Part shown: positions 36,946 through 45,842 of the stretch, piece after piece
Position numbering within the stretch: the stretch's first letter is position 1
Layout of the letters: each line of letters opens with the position of its first letter
Assembly: GCA_017994935.1 (NCBI GenBank)
Contig: JAGOJU010000010.1
Location: 19,119 to 83,118, forward strand
Reading direction: 5' to 3'
From: Opitutaceae bacterium
Lineage (GTDB): Bacteria; Verrucomicrobiota; Verrucomicrobiia; Opitutales; Opitutaceae
Length of the DNA: 64,000 nucleotides
Translations under genes and position numbers: made by a program
Notes under the pieces: generated by a model
The model's input: the letters and a program-made list of their open reading frames with translations, nothing else
Told to the model about the DNA's origin: nothing
Database searches by the model: none

Positions 36946-38013
36946 TCAGCCCTGCCTGGTGGTGAGCTGATGGAGGAGCGACTCCGCTATCGAGCGGAAA
37001 ACGACGCTGGCGGGGTGATCGGGCGCACTGACGACAAGTGGCCGGCCTTCGTCGCTGGCGGCACGGATGTCCGGGTGCAGCGGAACCTGTCCCAGGAGGT
37101 GGGTGCCGAGCGATTCTGCGGTTCGTGCCCCACCGCCTTCGCCGAAGAGCATCTGCTTCTTTCCATTGGAATCAATGAACCAGCTCATGTTTTCGGCAAC
37201 GCCGAGCAGGGGGACATTCACCTTCTTGAACATCAGGGCGCCCTTCCTTGCCACGTTGGTCGCAGCCGGCTGGGGAGTGGTGACAATGACCGCCCCATCG
37301 AGCTGGATCGTCTGGACAAGGGAGAGCTGGGCATCGCCGGTGCCTGGCGGCAGATCGACCAGAAGGATTTCCAGTTCGCCCCATTTCACATTCTGGACGA
37401 ACTGCTGGATCGTTTTCATGATCATCGGCCCCCGCCAGACGACCGGCGTGTTGTCGTCGACAAGAAAACCCATGCTCATGACCTTCACGCCATGGGCTTC
37501 CAGTGGAATGAGGGTTTCCCCCTCAAGTTCGGGACGCCCCTGGGCACCGATCATCAGAGGCACGCTCGGTCCGTAGATGTCGGAATCCAGCAGCCCCACA
37601 CGGCCGGGTTTGCCCTGTGCGCTGAGCACCTGCGCGAGGGCGCAGGCGAGGTTGACCGAGAAGGTGCTTTTGCCCACGCCTCCCTTGCCGGAGGCAATGG
37701 CTACCGAGTAGCGACTGGTCTTCCGGGGTGCGTTGCTGCCTGTGCCGGATGCTCCACCGGCGGCAGGACGCACCGGTTTGACCGCGACATCGATGATGAT
37801 CTCCTTCGCGCCCGGGATGACGCGCAGGCACTTCTCGACTTCTCCCTTCAATTGCAGCGGGACTTTCGGGTCGCTCGTGGTGAGTTCCAGGGCAACCTTC
37901 ACCGTGCCATCGATCCATGCGGCCGAACGAACCAGGCCGAACGAAACGATATCCCGGCTGAATCCCGGGTACTTTACTTGCTTCAGATGTTCTTTGATCT
38001 CTTCAGGTGTCAC
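36946..38013 (-). CDS. Mrp/NBP35-type P-loop ATPase (Fe-S cluster carrier)
   Basis: Binds and transfers Fe-S clusters to apoproteins in the cytoplasm. The protein has an N-terminal MIP18-like (DUF59) domain (VTPEEIKEHLKQVKYPGFSR) and a Mrp ATPase domain with the deviant Walker A GKGGVGKSTFSVNLA, the switch DSDIYGPSVP, and Walker B-like LLVDLPPGTGDAQLS. The C-x-x-C of many Mrp proteins is absent from the C-terminal part; the N of AENMSWF follows in its place. A GTG at 38013 gives the usual N terminus (355 residues); the longer frame to 38223 would overlap the divergent TolB-like gene's signal peptide. Family call firm, start less so. Confidence 0.88.
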   Translation of the reverse strand: MTPEEIKEHLKQVKYPGFSRDIVSFGLVRSAAWIDGTVKVALELTTSDPKVPLQLKGEVEKCLRVIPGAKEIIIDVAVKPVRPAAGGASGTGSNAPRKTSRYSVAIASGKGGVGKSTFSVNLACALAQVLSAQGKPGRVGLLDSDIYGPSVPLMIGAQGRPELEGETLIPLEAHGVKVMSMGFLVDDNTPVVWRGPMIMKTIQQFVQNVKWGELEILLVDLPPGTGDAQLSLVQTIQLDGAVIVTTPQPAATNVARKGALMFKKVNVPLLGVAENMSWFIDSNGKKQMLFGEGGGARTAESLGTHLLGQVPLHPDIRAASDEGRPLVVSAPDHPASVVFRSIAESLLHQLTTRQG

Positions 38014-38122
38014 AACAAAAGTGAGGTTTTCCGGAACGGAAGGGTTTTGACGTTGTTTTGATGGCAGAGCCTGTAAAATGGAAATGCCATTACTGCACTC
38101 TTGTTCATCGTTTATCCACTTC

Positions 38123-39319
38123 ATGCAAATCTTCCAACGACTTTTCCTGATCTGTGTCATGCTCTCGCCCGGGTCACGGGTGGCATTTGCGCAGGGGGTC
38201 ACCAAGCTGGGCGAAATCGTCATTCAGGCCGATGTGAAAACCATCGCCATTCGAGTCACGGGCTCGACACCCGAGCTTGAGCGCCTTGCCCACACCGCCT
38301 TTGGAGCGCACGGGAGGTACCGCCTGGTCAGCAGCGGAGGCGCATTTACCCTGCAATTTTCCGCGGCGGGTGCGAATCAGGTGAAGGTGGACATCACCCG
38401 CGGTGCATCGGCGGTCGGATCGCAGGTTTTCAGTGGCACGAGCACACGCAATGCCCTGTTTCGCGCGGCGGATTTCGCTGTCGAAAGGACGAGCGGACTC
38501 AAGGGGTTTTTTGCGAGCCGGATCGCGTTCATCGTGGAGAGCGGAAAGGCAATGGAGGTTGCAACCAGCGATCTCTTCTTCGGGGAGGTCCGGCAGATCA
38601 CCCAGGACAGGTCGCAGGCGATGACGCCGCGCTGGTCACCGGATGGTCGGAGGCTGCTGTACACGAGTTATTTCAGGACCGGGTTTCCCGATATTTTTCT
38701 CCTCGACCTGGGCACGTTGCAGCGGTCGACATTCGTCAGCTTCAAGGGCACGAACATGAGCGGGCGCTTCAGCCCGAATGGCCAGCAGGTGGCGATGGTT
38801 CTGAGCGGTGAGGGAAATCCGGAGGTGTATGTCAGCAACGCGCAGGGGAGGCAGATTTCACGGCGCACGCGCACGCCAGCGGCGGAAGCCGGACCGTGTT
38901 TTTCACCGGACGGCCTGCAGATTGTCTATGTTTCAGACTCTTTGGGAGGGCCGCAGCTGTTCGTGATGCCGGCAGCGGGAGGCGCTTCGCGTCGCCTTGC
39001 AACCAACATCAGCCGCTACTGCGCGGAGCCTGATTGGAGCCGCGGCAACCCCAACATGATCGCCTTCACGATTCGCGAGGGCAACAGTCTCAAGCTTGCG
39101 GTGCATGACCTCAGCGGACGCACGGCGACGCGGGTGGTGTCAAAGGGACCGGGTGACTGTGTGGAGCCCTCATGGCTCGCCGACGGGAGGCATCTTGTCT
39201 ACACGCAGCGACTGTCCGGCGGTCCGCGCCTTGCAATCCTGGACACGGAGACGGGCAAATCCACCTTCATCAGTGGCGCTGGCAGCCGGGTCATGCAGGC
39301 CAACGTCTGGGGACCCTGA
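38123..39319 (+). CDS. TolB-like beta-propeller protein, exported
   Basis: The 398-residue protein has a signal peptide (MQIFQRLFLICVMLSPGSRVAFAQ), an N-terminal TolB-like alpha/beta domain (30-130) and a propeller of PD40 blades: QAMTPRWSPDGRRLLYTS, NMSGRFSPNGQQVAMVLS, AEAGPCFSPDGLQIVYVS and EPSWLADGRHLVYTQ. This is the layout of periplasmic TolB of the Tol-Pal envelope system. No tolA, tolQ, tolR or pal is near, so the symbol is withheld. The start at 38123 gives the signal peptide; a divergent start for the Mrp gene lies about 110 bases away. Confidence 0.82.
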   Translation: MQIFQRLFLICVMLSPGSRVAFAQGVTKLGEIVIQADVKTIAIRVTGSTPELERLAHTAFGAHGRYRLVSSGGAFTLQFSAAGANQVKVDITRGASAVGSQVFSGTSTRNALFRAADFAVERTSGLKGFFASRIAFIVESGKAMEVATSDLFFGEVRQITQDRSQAMTPRWSPDGRRLLYTSYFRTGFPDIFLLDLGTLQRSTFVSFKGTNMSGRFSPNGQQVAMVLSGEGNPEVYVSNAQGRQISRRTRTPAAEAGPCFSPDGLQIVYVSDSLGGPQLFVMPAAGGASRRLATNISRYCAEPDWSRGNPNMIAFTIREGNSLKLAVHDLSGRTATRVVSKGPGDCVEPSWLADGRHLVYTQRLSGGPRLAILDTETGKSTFISGAGSRVMQANVWGP

Positions 39320-39349
39320 AGCTTTGCTTTCCGGTGGGTACCGGTGGAA

Positions 39350-40330
39350 TCAGTTGTGCACGACGCCGGCCTCTTCGTAGAGGCCGAGTGAGCGCAGCCG
39401 CTTGTAACGCGCGTCGAGCAGATTCTCCACCGAAAGCCCCCGCAGGTCGTCGAGGTGCCGCTCGATCGCCGCGCTGAGCGATTTCGCCGTTTTCGCCGGA
39501 TCGTTGTGGGCGCCGCCAAACGGTTCGGGAATCACTTCATCGACAACGCCGAATCCTTTCAGGTCATCGGCGGACAGTTTCATCGCCTTGGCGGCTTTCT
39601 CCGCTGACGCGGCGTCCTTCCAGAGGATCGCGGCGCAGCCTTCCGGCGAGATCACGGAGTAGTAGCTGTTCTCAAAAATGAGCACACGATCGGTCACGCC
39701 TATTCCGAGGGCGCCACCCGAGCCGCCCTCTCCGACGACGATTGCGACCGTGGGGACCTTGAGCAGGGCCATCTCCCGCAGATTCACTGCGATCGCCTCG
39801 GAAACATGGCGCTCCTCCGAACTCAAGCCTGGGTAGGCTCCCGGGGTGTCGATGAAGGAGATTACCGGGAGGCCGAATTTTTCGGCCATTTTCATCAGGC
39901 GCAGCGCCTTCCGGTAGCCTTCCGGCTGCGGCATGCCGAAATTGCGGGAAACTTTTTCCTTTGTATCCCGGCCCTTGTGCTGGGCGATGATCATCACGGC
40001 ATCGCCCTTGAAAAAGGCGGTGCCGCCAACCAGGGCCCGGTCGTCATTGAACTGGCGATCACCGTGAAACTCCTGAAATCCCTCGCAGATGGCAGCCACG
40101 TAGTCGAGGGCATAGGGGCGTTTGGGGTGGCGGGCGATCTGGACCCTTTGCCAGGCGGTGAGGCTCGAATAGATTTCACGCTGGGTAGCCGTAATCTTCC
40201 GCTCGATCGCCGCGATCTCGGCCGCGACATCGAGATTGTTCTCCAGTGACTGCTGTCTGAGCTGGTCGAGTTGTGCGCTCAATTCACGCAACGGTTTCTC
40301 GAACTCGAGCGTATAGGCGGGCTTGTCCAT
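39350..40330 (-). CDS. accA: Acetyl-CoA carboxylase carboxyltransferase subunit alpha
   Basis: Transfers the carboxyl group from biotin to acetyl-CoA, with AccD, in the first step of fatty acid synthesis. The 326-residue protein has the N-terminal helical hairpin (FEKPLRELSAQLDQL), HPKRPYALDYV, the CoA-binding core GDRQFNDDRALVGGTA, GMPQPEGYRKALRLM, SFIDTPGAYPG and the oxyanion glycine run GEGGSGGALGIG. Length is normal. It lies 59 bases from the upstream M20 peptidase gene on the same strand and may be co-transcribed. Confidence 0.97.
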   Translation of the reverse strand: MDKPAYTLEFEKPLRELSAQLDQLRQQSLENNLDVAAEIAAIERKITATQREIYSSLTAWQRVQIARHPKRPYALDYVAAICEGFQEFHGDRQFNDDRALVGGTAFFKGDAVMIIAQHKGRDTKEKVSRNFGMPQPEGYRKALRLMKMAEKFGLPVISFIDTPGAYPGLSSEERHVSEAIAVNLREMALLKVPTVAIVVGEGGSGGALGIGVTDRVLIFENSYYSVISPEGCAAILWKDAASAEKAAKAMKLSADDLKGFGVVDEVIPEPFGGAHNDPAKTAKSLSAAIERHLDDLRGLSVENLLDARYKRLRSLGLYEEAGVVHN

Positions 40331-40389
40331 TGCGTCAGGCTAGTGATGGCGGGAAACCCCTGTCAACGGGCGGGCAGCGCACCATGGAC

Positions 40390-41559
40390 TCAGGGGCCGG
40401 AAGCCGGCTGCAACGATGCCGGGGGTGGGGTGCATAGGAATTCGAGATAGAGGGCGGCCGCGCGCGCGAGTTCGTGCCGATCGAGATACTCATCCCGCGT
40501 GTGCGCCTGCGCAATGTCGCCTGGTCCGAGGACCACGACCTGGGCTCCAACCGCTGCATAGTGGCTCGCATCGGTTGCGTACCGCGCACCGACAGGATTC
40601 GCCTCCATTCCCAGTTTTTCGAATGCAGGCAGCATCCAGGCATGCAGGATGGAGGAATTTTCAGGTGGCAGCGGAGGGGCCAGAAACTCCTGGTCGTTCT
40701 CGACCTCGATTCCCTCGAGCGCATGGTCGCGCTCAGCAAGAACCTGGGCCGTCGTTTCACCCGGGACGAGGCGTCGGTCGCAGAGAATCTCGCAGTAGTC
40801 GGGTACGACATTGACGGCGCTGCCTCCGCGAATGACGTTGATGCTGGCAGCAGCGCGACCGGTAAGCGGGGTTTCGCGGACTGCCAATGGAATCATTTTG
40901 GCTTCGAGGGCGGCTATCACGGTCATCATCGCGCGGATGGCGGAGCGTCCCTTCGACGGATCGGCCGAGTGGGCTGCAGTGCCCCGAGTGATGCTTCTCC
41001 AGCGCAGGGCTCCGTTGTGGGCGACGACCGGCCTGAGTTGCGTCGGTTCCCCTACGACGATGCCGATCAGGGGTTCGAAGGACTTGAGATCGTTGGAGGC
41101 AAATGCCTGGGCGCCTGTCATCGAGGACTCTTCGTCCACGACAAAAACGATGCCGGCATTCAGTCGCCGTCCGGGCAGTGTCGCGTAGGTCCTGATCGCC
41201 CAAAGCATGGCGGCACCCGAGCCCTTGGTATCACATGCGCCGCGACCATGGAGACGCGCGCCCATGGCGGTGAGTGTCAAGGGGGGGACCGTCATGCCAT
41301 CGAGGCTGACAGTATCCAGATGACTCTCGAACAGGAGCCAGGGCGCACCGGGAATGCGGGGCAGCGTGAGGATGAGGTTGAAGACCCCCTTGGAGACCTC
41401 GCGCCGCGCAGCATGCATGCCCCAGGCCCGGGCCACCGTTTCCAGATGGCCGGCCAGCCGCGCCTGTCCGTCCGCCGGTCCGCCGAAGTCGGGATTTACC
41501 GAGTCAATCGACACCATGCCCGCCAGGAGTGCTTCGCAGGTCTGTGGAGTTTCAGGCAT
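40390..41559 (-). CDS. M20-family metallopeptidase (ArgE/DapE-like deacylase)
   Basis: The 389-residue cytoplasmic hydrolase shows the M20 metal site: H and D in FESHLDTV, D in GRGACDTKG, the general base pair EE in VVDEESSMTG, E in GIVVGEPTQ, and a late His in IAQAHTRDEYL. The dimerisation domain (RWRSITRGTAAHSADPSKG) is present. Relatives include acetylornithine deacetylase and succinyl-diaminopimelate desuccinylase; the exact substrate is not clear. The ATG at 41559 was preferred to the open frame to 41688, which lacks homology. Confidence 0.9.
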   Translation of the reverse strand: MPETPQTCEALLAGMVSIDSVNPDFGGPADGQARLAGHLETVARAWGMHAARREVSKGVFNLILTLPRIPGAPWLLFESHLDTVSLDGMTVPPLTLTAMGARLHGRGACDTKGSGAAMLWAIRTYATLPGRRLNAGIVFVVDEESSMTGAQAFASNDLKSFEPLIGIVVGEPTQLRPVVAHNGALRWRSITRGTAAHSADPSKGRSAIRAMMTVIAALEAKMIPLAVRETPLTGRAAASINVIRGGSAVNVVPDYCEILCDRRLVPGETTAQVLAERDHALEGIEVENDQEFLAPPLPPENSSILHAWMLPAFEKLGMEANPVGARYATDASHYAAVGAQVVVLGPGDIAQAHTRDEYLDRHELARAAALYLEFLCTPPPASLQPASGP

Positions 41560-41784
41560 GGATCCGGTTTGGAAGGGTGCAGGAGACAGCAATGCATTTG
41601 GATCGCTGGCGAACCCAAAGTCAAAAGGTTCACCGGGGTCGGGGCGGCCATTGGACACTCCGATAACCGGCAAATGGGCGCCAGCCATCTACCTCGCTGC
41701 TTGGAGGTCTCCGTACGCGACGAGCTGGCGGACAGCATGTCGATTCTGGAAATGCGCCCCGCGCGGCTGACGAGCAGGCCTAAA

Positions 41785-41839
41785 AAGGGTCGACCCCTAA
41801 TGTGACGGCGCAGGCTACTTGAATTAGGGGCTGACCCTT
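41785..41839. repeat. REP-like palindrome acting as the end of the leftward array
   Basis: Arms AAGGGTCGACCCCTAAT (41785-41801) and ATTAGGGGCTGACCCTT (41823-41839) pair at 15 of 17 positions with a 21-base loop. Read leftward the stem is followed by further T residues (CCCTTTTTAGG), so it can serve as a terminator. The right arm overlaps the 3' end of the aminotransferase gene and supplies its stop codon and last residues. The shape is typical of mobile REP elements, but no second copy or RAYT transposase gene is in the window. Confidence 0.75.
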
Positions 41840-43068
41840 ACGATCTGGTGATAGACCTGCTCGACACAGGATGCGATGTAGTCGGCGTCGTCCGAGGTGG
41901 TGCGCCAACCCAGGGGGAGTGCGACAAAGCGGGACGAATAGTCTTCGGTCCTTGGAAAGTCTTCTGCCCTGTAGCCGGGCGCGGGCCAGGGTGAGAGGTC
42001 GCGAAACGGCGAGAGGGCTGGAACGGCTGCGAGGCCGGTTTTCACATAGTCACGACGGTACTGAGGATAGGTTCCCGTGCGTTGCTGGCACCAGACATTG
42101 AGCCTATCCAGTTCTTCACGAAATGCCGCGCTAAGTTCGGGCGTCTTCGTGTAGAAATAGATTTCAAATCCGAAGTCGCCTTCGGGATCCGCGAGCGGGC
42201 GCAGTTCCAGGTCAGGCAGGGCCTGGATTCGCGGCGCGATACGGGCCTTGAGGGAGCGACAGTGATCTCGAATGCGATGCAGCTTGCGAAGCTGCGCGAG
42301 GGCGACGGCTGCGGTCAACTCAGACATGCGGTATTGTCCGCCGGCAAATGCGGGCTCGCGCGCAGGTGAGATTGCCGCGTGATGCGCGCGGTAGAGTCCG
42401 AGATCGTGCAACCGTACGGCCCGTTCGTAGAGGCGAAGGTCGCGGGTCACGACCATTCCGCCTTCACCGGCGGTCATGGGCTTGTTGTGCTGGAAACTGA
42501 AGATGGCGGCGTCGCTCCACGTGCCGACGGGCCTGCCCTTGAAGGTGGCTCCGGGTGCCTCTGCGCAATCCTCGATCACGAACAATCCACGGCGGTGGGC
42601 GAGGTGCTGGATCGCGAGCATGTCGGCTGCGGCTCCCTGAAAATGGATCACCACCACCGCTTTTGTGCGCGGGGATTGCAGACGGACGATTTCCTCTGGG
42701 TCGAGGCAGAGCGAGCCATCAACCTCAGCCAGCACGGGGCGGGCGCCGCAGCGCACGATTGACGTGAAGCAGGAGACCCAGCTCCACGCGGGCACGATGA
42801 CTTCATCGCCCGGGCCGATACCGGCGGCCCCGAGGACAATTTCCAGAGCTGCGGTTCCACTGCTCACCGCAAGCGCGAACGGCAATCCGAAACACTCACA
42901 GGCTTCCCGCTCCAGGGTGGCCGCCACCTGCGGGGGGTGTGCGGGATCGCTGCCATAGTAGCGGAACAACTCCCGGCGTCGCAGGACATCGAGGACCGCG
43001 GCTTCCTCCTCCGGGCCGATGGCGGCGGCCCCGAGACCGGCTGGGGGACGTGGGCGAATCGGAATCAT
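41824..43068 (-). CDS. DegT/DnrJ/EryC1/StrS-family aminotransferase
   Basis: A PLP-dependent sugar aminotransferase of 414 residues. The PLP lysine is K196 in FSFQHNKPMTAGEGG; other marks are SSGTAALEIVLGAAGIGPGDEVI, PAWSWVS, the DPEEI loop, and EDCAEAPGATFKG (PLP-ring Asp). Family members aminate keto-sugars for glycans and antibiotics, or act as dehydratases. The last residues (RVSP) and the stop codon come from a REP-like palindrome, so the original C terminus may have been replaced. It is the last gene of the 22-kb leftward array, 60 bases after the cysteine hydrolase gene; a role in amino-sugar handling would fit but is inferred. Confidence 0.88.
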   Translation of the reverse strand: MIPIRPRPPAGLGAAAIGPEEEAAVLDVLRRRELFRYYGSDPAHPPQVAATLEREACECFGLPFALAVSSGTAALEIVLGAAGIGPGDEVIVPAWSWVSCFTSIVRCGARPVLAEVDGSLCLDPEEIVRLQSPRTKAVVVIHFQGAAADMLAIQHLAHRRGLFVIEDCAEAPGATFKGRPVGTWSDAAIFSFQHNKPMTAGEGGMVVTRDLRLYERAVRLHDLGLYRAHHAAISPAREPAFAGGQYRMSELTAAVALAQLRKLHRIRDHCRSLKARIAPRIQALPDLELRPLADPEGDFGFEIYFYTKTPELSAAFREELDRLNVWCQQRTGTYPQYRRDYVKTGLAAVPALSPFRDLSPWPAPGYRAEDFPRTEDYSSRFVALPLGWRTTSDDADYIASCVEQVYHQIVRVSP

Positions 43069-43128
43069 TTGAAAATCAGAAATCAGAATTTTGGAGAACA
43101 GACCTGTTGGGGCAGCGCAGGAGTGCCG

Positions 43129-43968
43129 TCAGCGGGGGACGTTTCCCTGCCTGTGCATCGAAGGCGCGCGGAGCAAAGCAGCCATGAGATCCGGGACGTG
43201 AAATACGAAGCCGAACTCCAGGGAAATGCGCCAGAGCGCCTGCCGCTTTTCGAGTTCCCCCGCCGCAGTTTCACGGTTCTCCACCGCTGTGACCGCTTCC
43301 TCCAGGGTCGAGCAGAGGAAACCGTGCCGGCGCATATCGACCATGCCGCCCGGTGACATCAGCAGGCACCAGTTGATGGCGAAGCCGATGTAGAGGAGAT
43401 GATTGATGCCGCGTTGGATGCAGGCTTCCGCCAGTTGAAGTCCATTCGCCGCGATGCACTCGTTCCCGACGGGGCGCGCCTGCGGGGCAAAATCCAGGCG
43501 TGCAAAGCCTGCTTCCACATCGTCTTGGTTGTGACGACCCGTAAAAACCCTTTCCGATCGGAAAGTCTCCAATTCCCTCGAAACCGGATCCGGGATGGCA
43601 CGGAGTGACACGGAATCCGTACCCTCGGCAGCGCGTCCCTGATATCCGGGCAGATGAGAATAGTAGTCGCGCCCGCCCACGACATGCATGACCGCCAATC
43701 CGCCGGAGCGGGCTGCTGACAGGAGAGGCGGGAAGATCCCGCTCAAGATCTTTGCCGCCCTGGGTTGGTATTCGACGGCTCTGCGCCAGCCTGGGAAGTC
43801 ACCGGGCTGGCCGCAGTCCCAAGCGTGCATCACCACGAGTGCCGTGTGCTCCAGTGACAGGTTCACCGTCCCCTTCTTCCAGCCGCCGTAGCCCTCGGCA
43901 GGCACGGGGCGGGCATGGTCCGCGTCGAACTGCTGGTAGTAGTCGGTGGGAAGCGAAATCGTTGTCAT
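43129..43968 (-). CDS. Isochorismatase-like cysteine hydrolase
   Basis: The 279-residue protein fits the isochorismatase-like fold: TALVVMHAWDCG (D51 is the expected catalytic Asp), LAVMHVVGGRDYY, and the nucleophile region INHLLYIGFAINWCLLMSPGG with C201. This superfamily includes nicotinamidases, N-carbamoylsarcosine amidase and others; the substrate is not determined. Its ATG follows the symporter stop by one base, so translation is probably coupled and it may act on the imported compound. The upstream frame (to 44100) lies inside the symporter gene and was rejected. Confidence 0.82.
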   Translation of the reverse strand: MTTISLPTDYYQQFDADHARPVPAEGYGGWKKGTVNLSLEHTALVVMHAWDCGQPGDFPGWRRAVEYQPRAAKILSGIFPPLLSAARSGGLAVMHVVGGRDYYSHLPGYQGRAAEGTDSVSLRAIPDPVSRELETFRSERVFTGRHNQDDVEAGFARLDFAPQARPVGNECIAANGLQLAEACIQRGINHLLYIGFAINWCLLMSPGGMVDMRRHGFLCSTLEEAVTAVENRETAAGELEKRQALWRISLEFGFVFHVPDLMAALLRAPSMHRQGNVPR

Positions 43969-43969
43969 G

Positions 43970-45745
43970 TCACGAAGGAGCCGTCCGCCGGGAGGATGCC
44001 AGACGGCGCAATCCGAATCCCAGCGCGACCAGCAATACGCCGGCAACCAGATTGTGGCGCGCCGGCGCGAGATCGGAGGATGGCAGCAGGGCGCAGGCAA
44101 TCAGAACGACACCGAGCACAAGCGATGTGACACCGATGACGCCGTAGACCGCGAGGCTGCCACCGGCGTGGTGGGGCGCCGGTGGCACCGGTGTGTTGAG
44201 ATCCTTTTCCAGGCGATGGAGCTCTGCGTGACGCGGATCCTCGGCACGATACCAGCGTGCGGAGATGGCGAATACGACGGAGGTGACAACCGCTTCGCAA
44301 AGGATGTTTCTTGCGAGGGGATTTTCCTTCCAGACACCCATGAGCATGAGGGTGATCGCCACGATCAAGGCGGCGCTGCAGGATGCCATGCCCGACCACC
44401 AGGGAGTCTTGCGGAAGATCATGCCCAGTGCGACGGGCATCATGAATGCGGCCGTAAGTGAATAGTACTGCAGGGCGAATTCAAACGCTCCTCCGTAGCG
44501 GGGTATGTAGAAGGCGACGGCGATACCGAGGATTCCAACGACTGCCATCGTGGCCTGCGCGACGCGCAGTTGGTTCCGATCATCGGGGGTGTGACCCCGC
44601 CAGCGCCTGTGGAGCGGCACGTAGATGTCGCGTGTGGTTGTTGCGGCCAGCCAGTTGAAGGCATCATTCGCCTGGCCCAGCGTGGCAGAGAGCACAGCCG
44701 ACACCACGAAGCCTATGAGGCCGTGGGGAAGCAGCAGGAGGGCGAGCGACACATAGGACGCCTCGGAAGGGTCGCGAAGGGTGGGCCACAGGGAGGCCAT
44801 ATCCGGGAAGATCACCCGGGCGGCCATGACGGGGAGGATCCAGAGAAGCGGTCCGACCAGCGAGAGCACGGCGCAGAGAAGCGCCATCTTTCGCGCGCCC
44901 TGTTCGTCGGGCACGCTGTAGTACCGCTGGCCGAGGTGCCAGGCGACATTATAGCCGAGCATGCAGTTGATGAAGAATCCGAGAAGAAACCAGGGATCCG
45001 CTGCGCTGCCCTGTAGGGTGAAGAACCCCTCCGGCACCTCGGCAATCAGGCGCTGGAACCCTTTCAGGATGCCGCCTCCCTGGCCGGCTCCCAGATAGTG
45101 ATAGGAGACGGGAAAGATGATCACCGTCATGACGAGGATGATGATCGATTGCACGGCGTCCGAGAGCACCGCGGCCCAAAGGCCGCCGACCACCGTGTAG
45201 ACCACCATGATCACGCCCGTACAGAGAATGGAAAGCTGAAGACCGTTGAGCTCGAATCCGAGCACATTGAATTCGCGTCCCCCGAATCCGAGAGCGGTCG
45301 AGATGAAAATGCACAGGATGTAGAGTCCCTGGCCGATGCCAACGACTTGGGGAACGATTGCGGTGACGGAGTAGAAATACGTCGTCGAAGGCGAGTAGCG
45401 GCGGGTCAGGAACTGCAGGGGCGAATCGAGCCGGGCGCGACGCCAGATTCGTGCGAAGTAGAAGTAGCCGACGAGGTATGCCCACGTTGCCATGGTGAAG
45501 ACGAGGGCCGCGCCGATGCCGGTCTTGTAGGTGAAGCCTGCGGCGGCGACGAACATGAAGGCCGAGAACCCGGAGACCCAGTTGGAAAGCCCCGCGAGGA
45601 CCCAGGGGATCTGTCCACCGGCCTTGAAGTAGTCGTCGGTCCCGCGATTCTTGCGCGCGGCGTAGAAACCGACAAAAATCACGATGACGAAGTAGAGGGC
45701 GATCAGCGCATAGTCGTAGGCATTGACCGTATTGAAGGTGGGCAT
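43970..45745 (-). CDS. Sodium:solute symporter (SSS family)
   Basis: The 591-residue inner-membrane protein has about 13-14 membrane helices with SSS marks: DYFKAGGQIPWVLAGLSNWVSGFSAFMFV early, FLTRRYSP, GGLWAAVLSDAVQSIIILV in the Na+-site helix, and SATLGQANDAFNWLAAT later. SSS transporters in such loci import monosaccharides, sialic acids or uronates. The last 50 residues add a hydrophobic segment and an Arg-rich tail. It follows the first GxGYxYP gene by 97 bases, which points to import of the locus product. Confidence 0.92.
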   Translation of the reverse strand: MPTFNTVNAYDYALIALYFVIVIFVGFYAARKNRGTDDYFKAGGQIPWVLAGLSNWVSGFSAFMFVAAAGFTYKTGIGAALVFTMATWAYLVGYFYFARIWRRARLDSPLQFLTRRYSPSTTYFYSVTAIVPQVVGIGQGLYILCIFISTALGFGGREFNVLGFELNGLQLSILCTGVIMVVYTVVGGLWAAVLSDAVQSIIILVMTVIIFPVSYHYLGAGQGGGILKGFQRLIAEVPEGFFTLQGSAADPWFLLGFFINCMLGYNVAWHLGQRYYSVPDEQGARKMALLCAVLSLVGPLLWILPVMAARVIFPDMASLWPTLRDPSEASYVSLALLLLPHGLIGFVVSAVLSATLGQANDAFNWLAATTTRDIYVPLHRRWRGHTPDDRNQLRVAQATMAVVGILGIAVAFYIPRYGGAFEFALQYYSLTAAFMMPVALGMIFRKTPWWSGMASCSAALIVAITLMLMGVWKENPLARNILCEAVVTSVVFAISARWYRAEDPRHAELHRLEKDLNTPVPPAPHHAGGSLAVYGVIGVTSLVLGVVLIACALLPSSDLAPARHNLVAGVLLVALGFGLRRLASSRRTAPS

Positions 45746-45842
45746 GGGGGCGGAGGTGTGGAGCGAAGGGAGCGGGGCGGGAGTTCAGGAAACAGGCTGG
45801 AGATTCTGCGCAGGCATCGGTGCGGAGCCTGGCGGAAGAGGG

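Noticed and set aside
36930..36960. Imperfect hairpin at the 3' end of the Mrp-type gene
   Set aside because: Stem is interrupted and no T run follows leftward.
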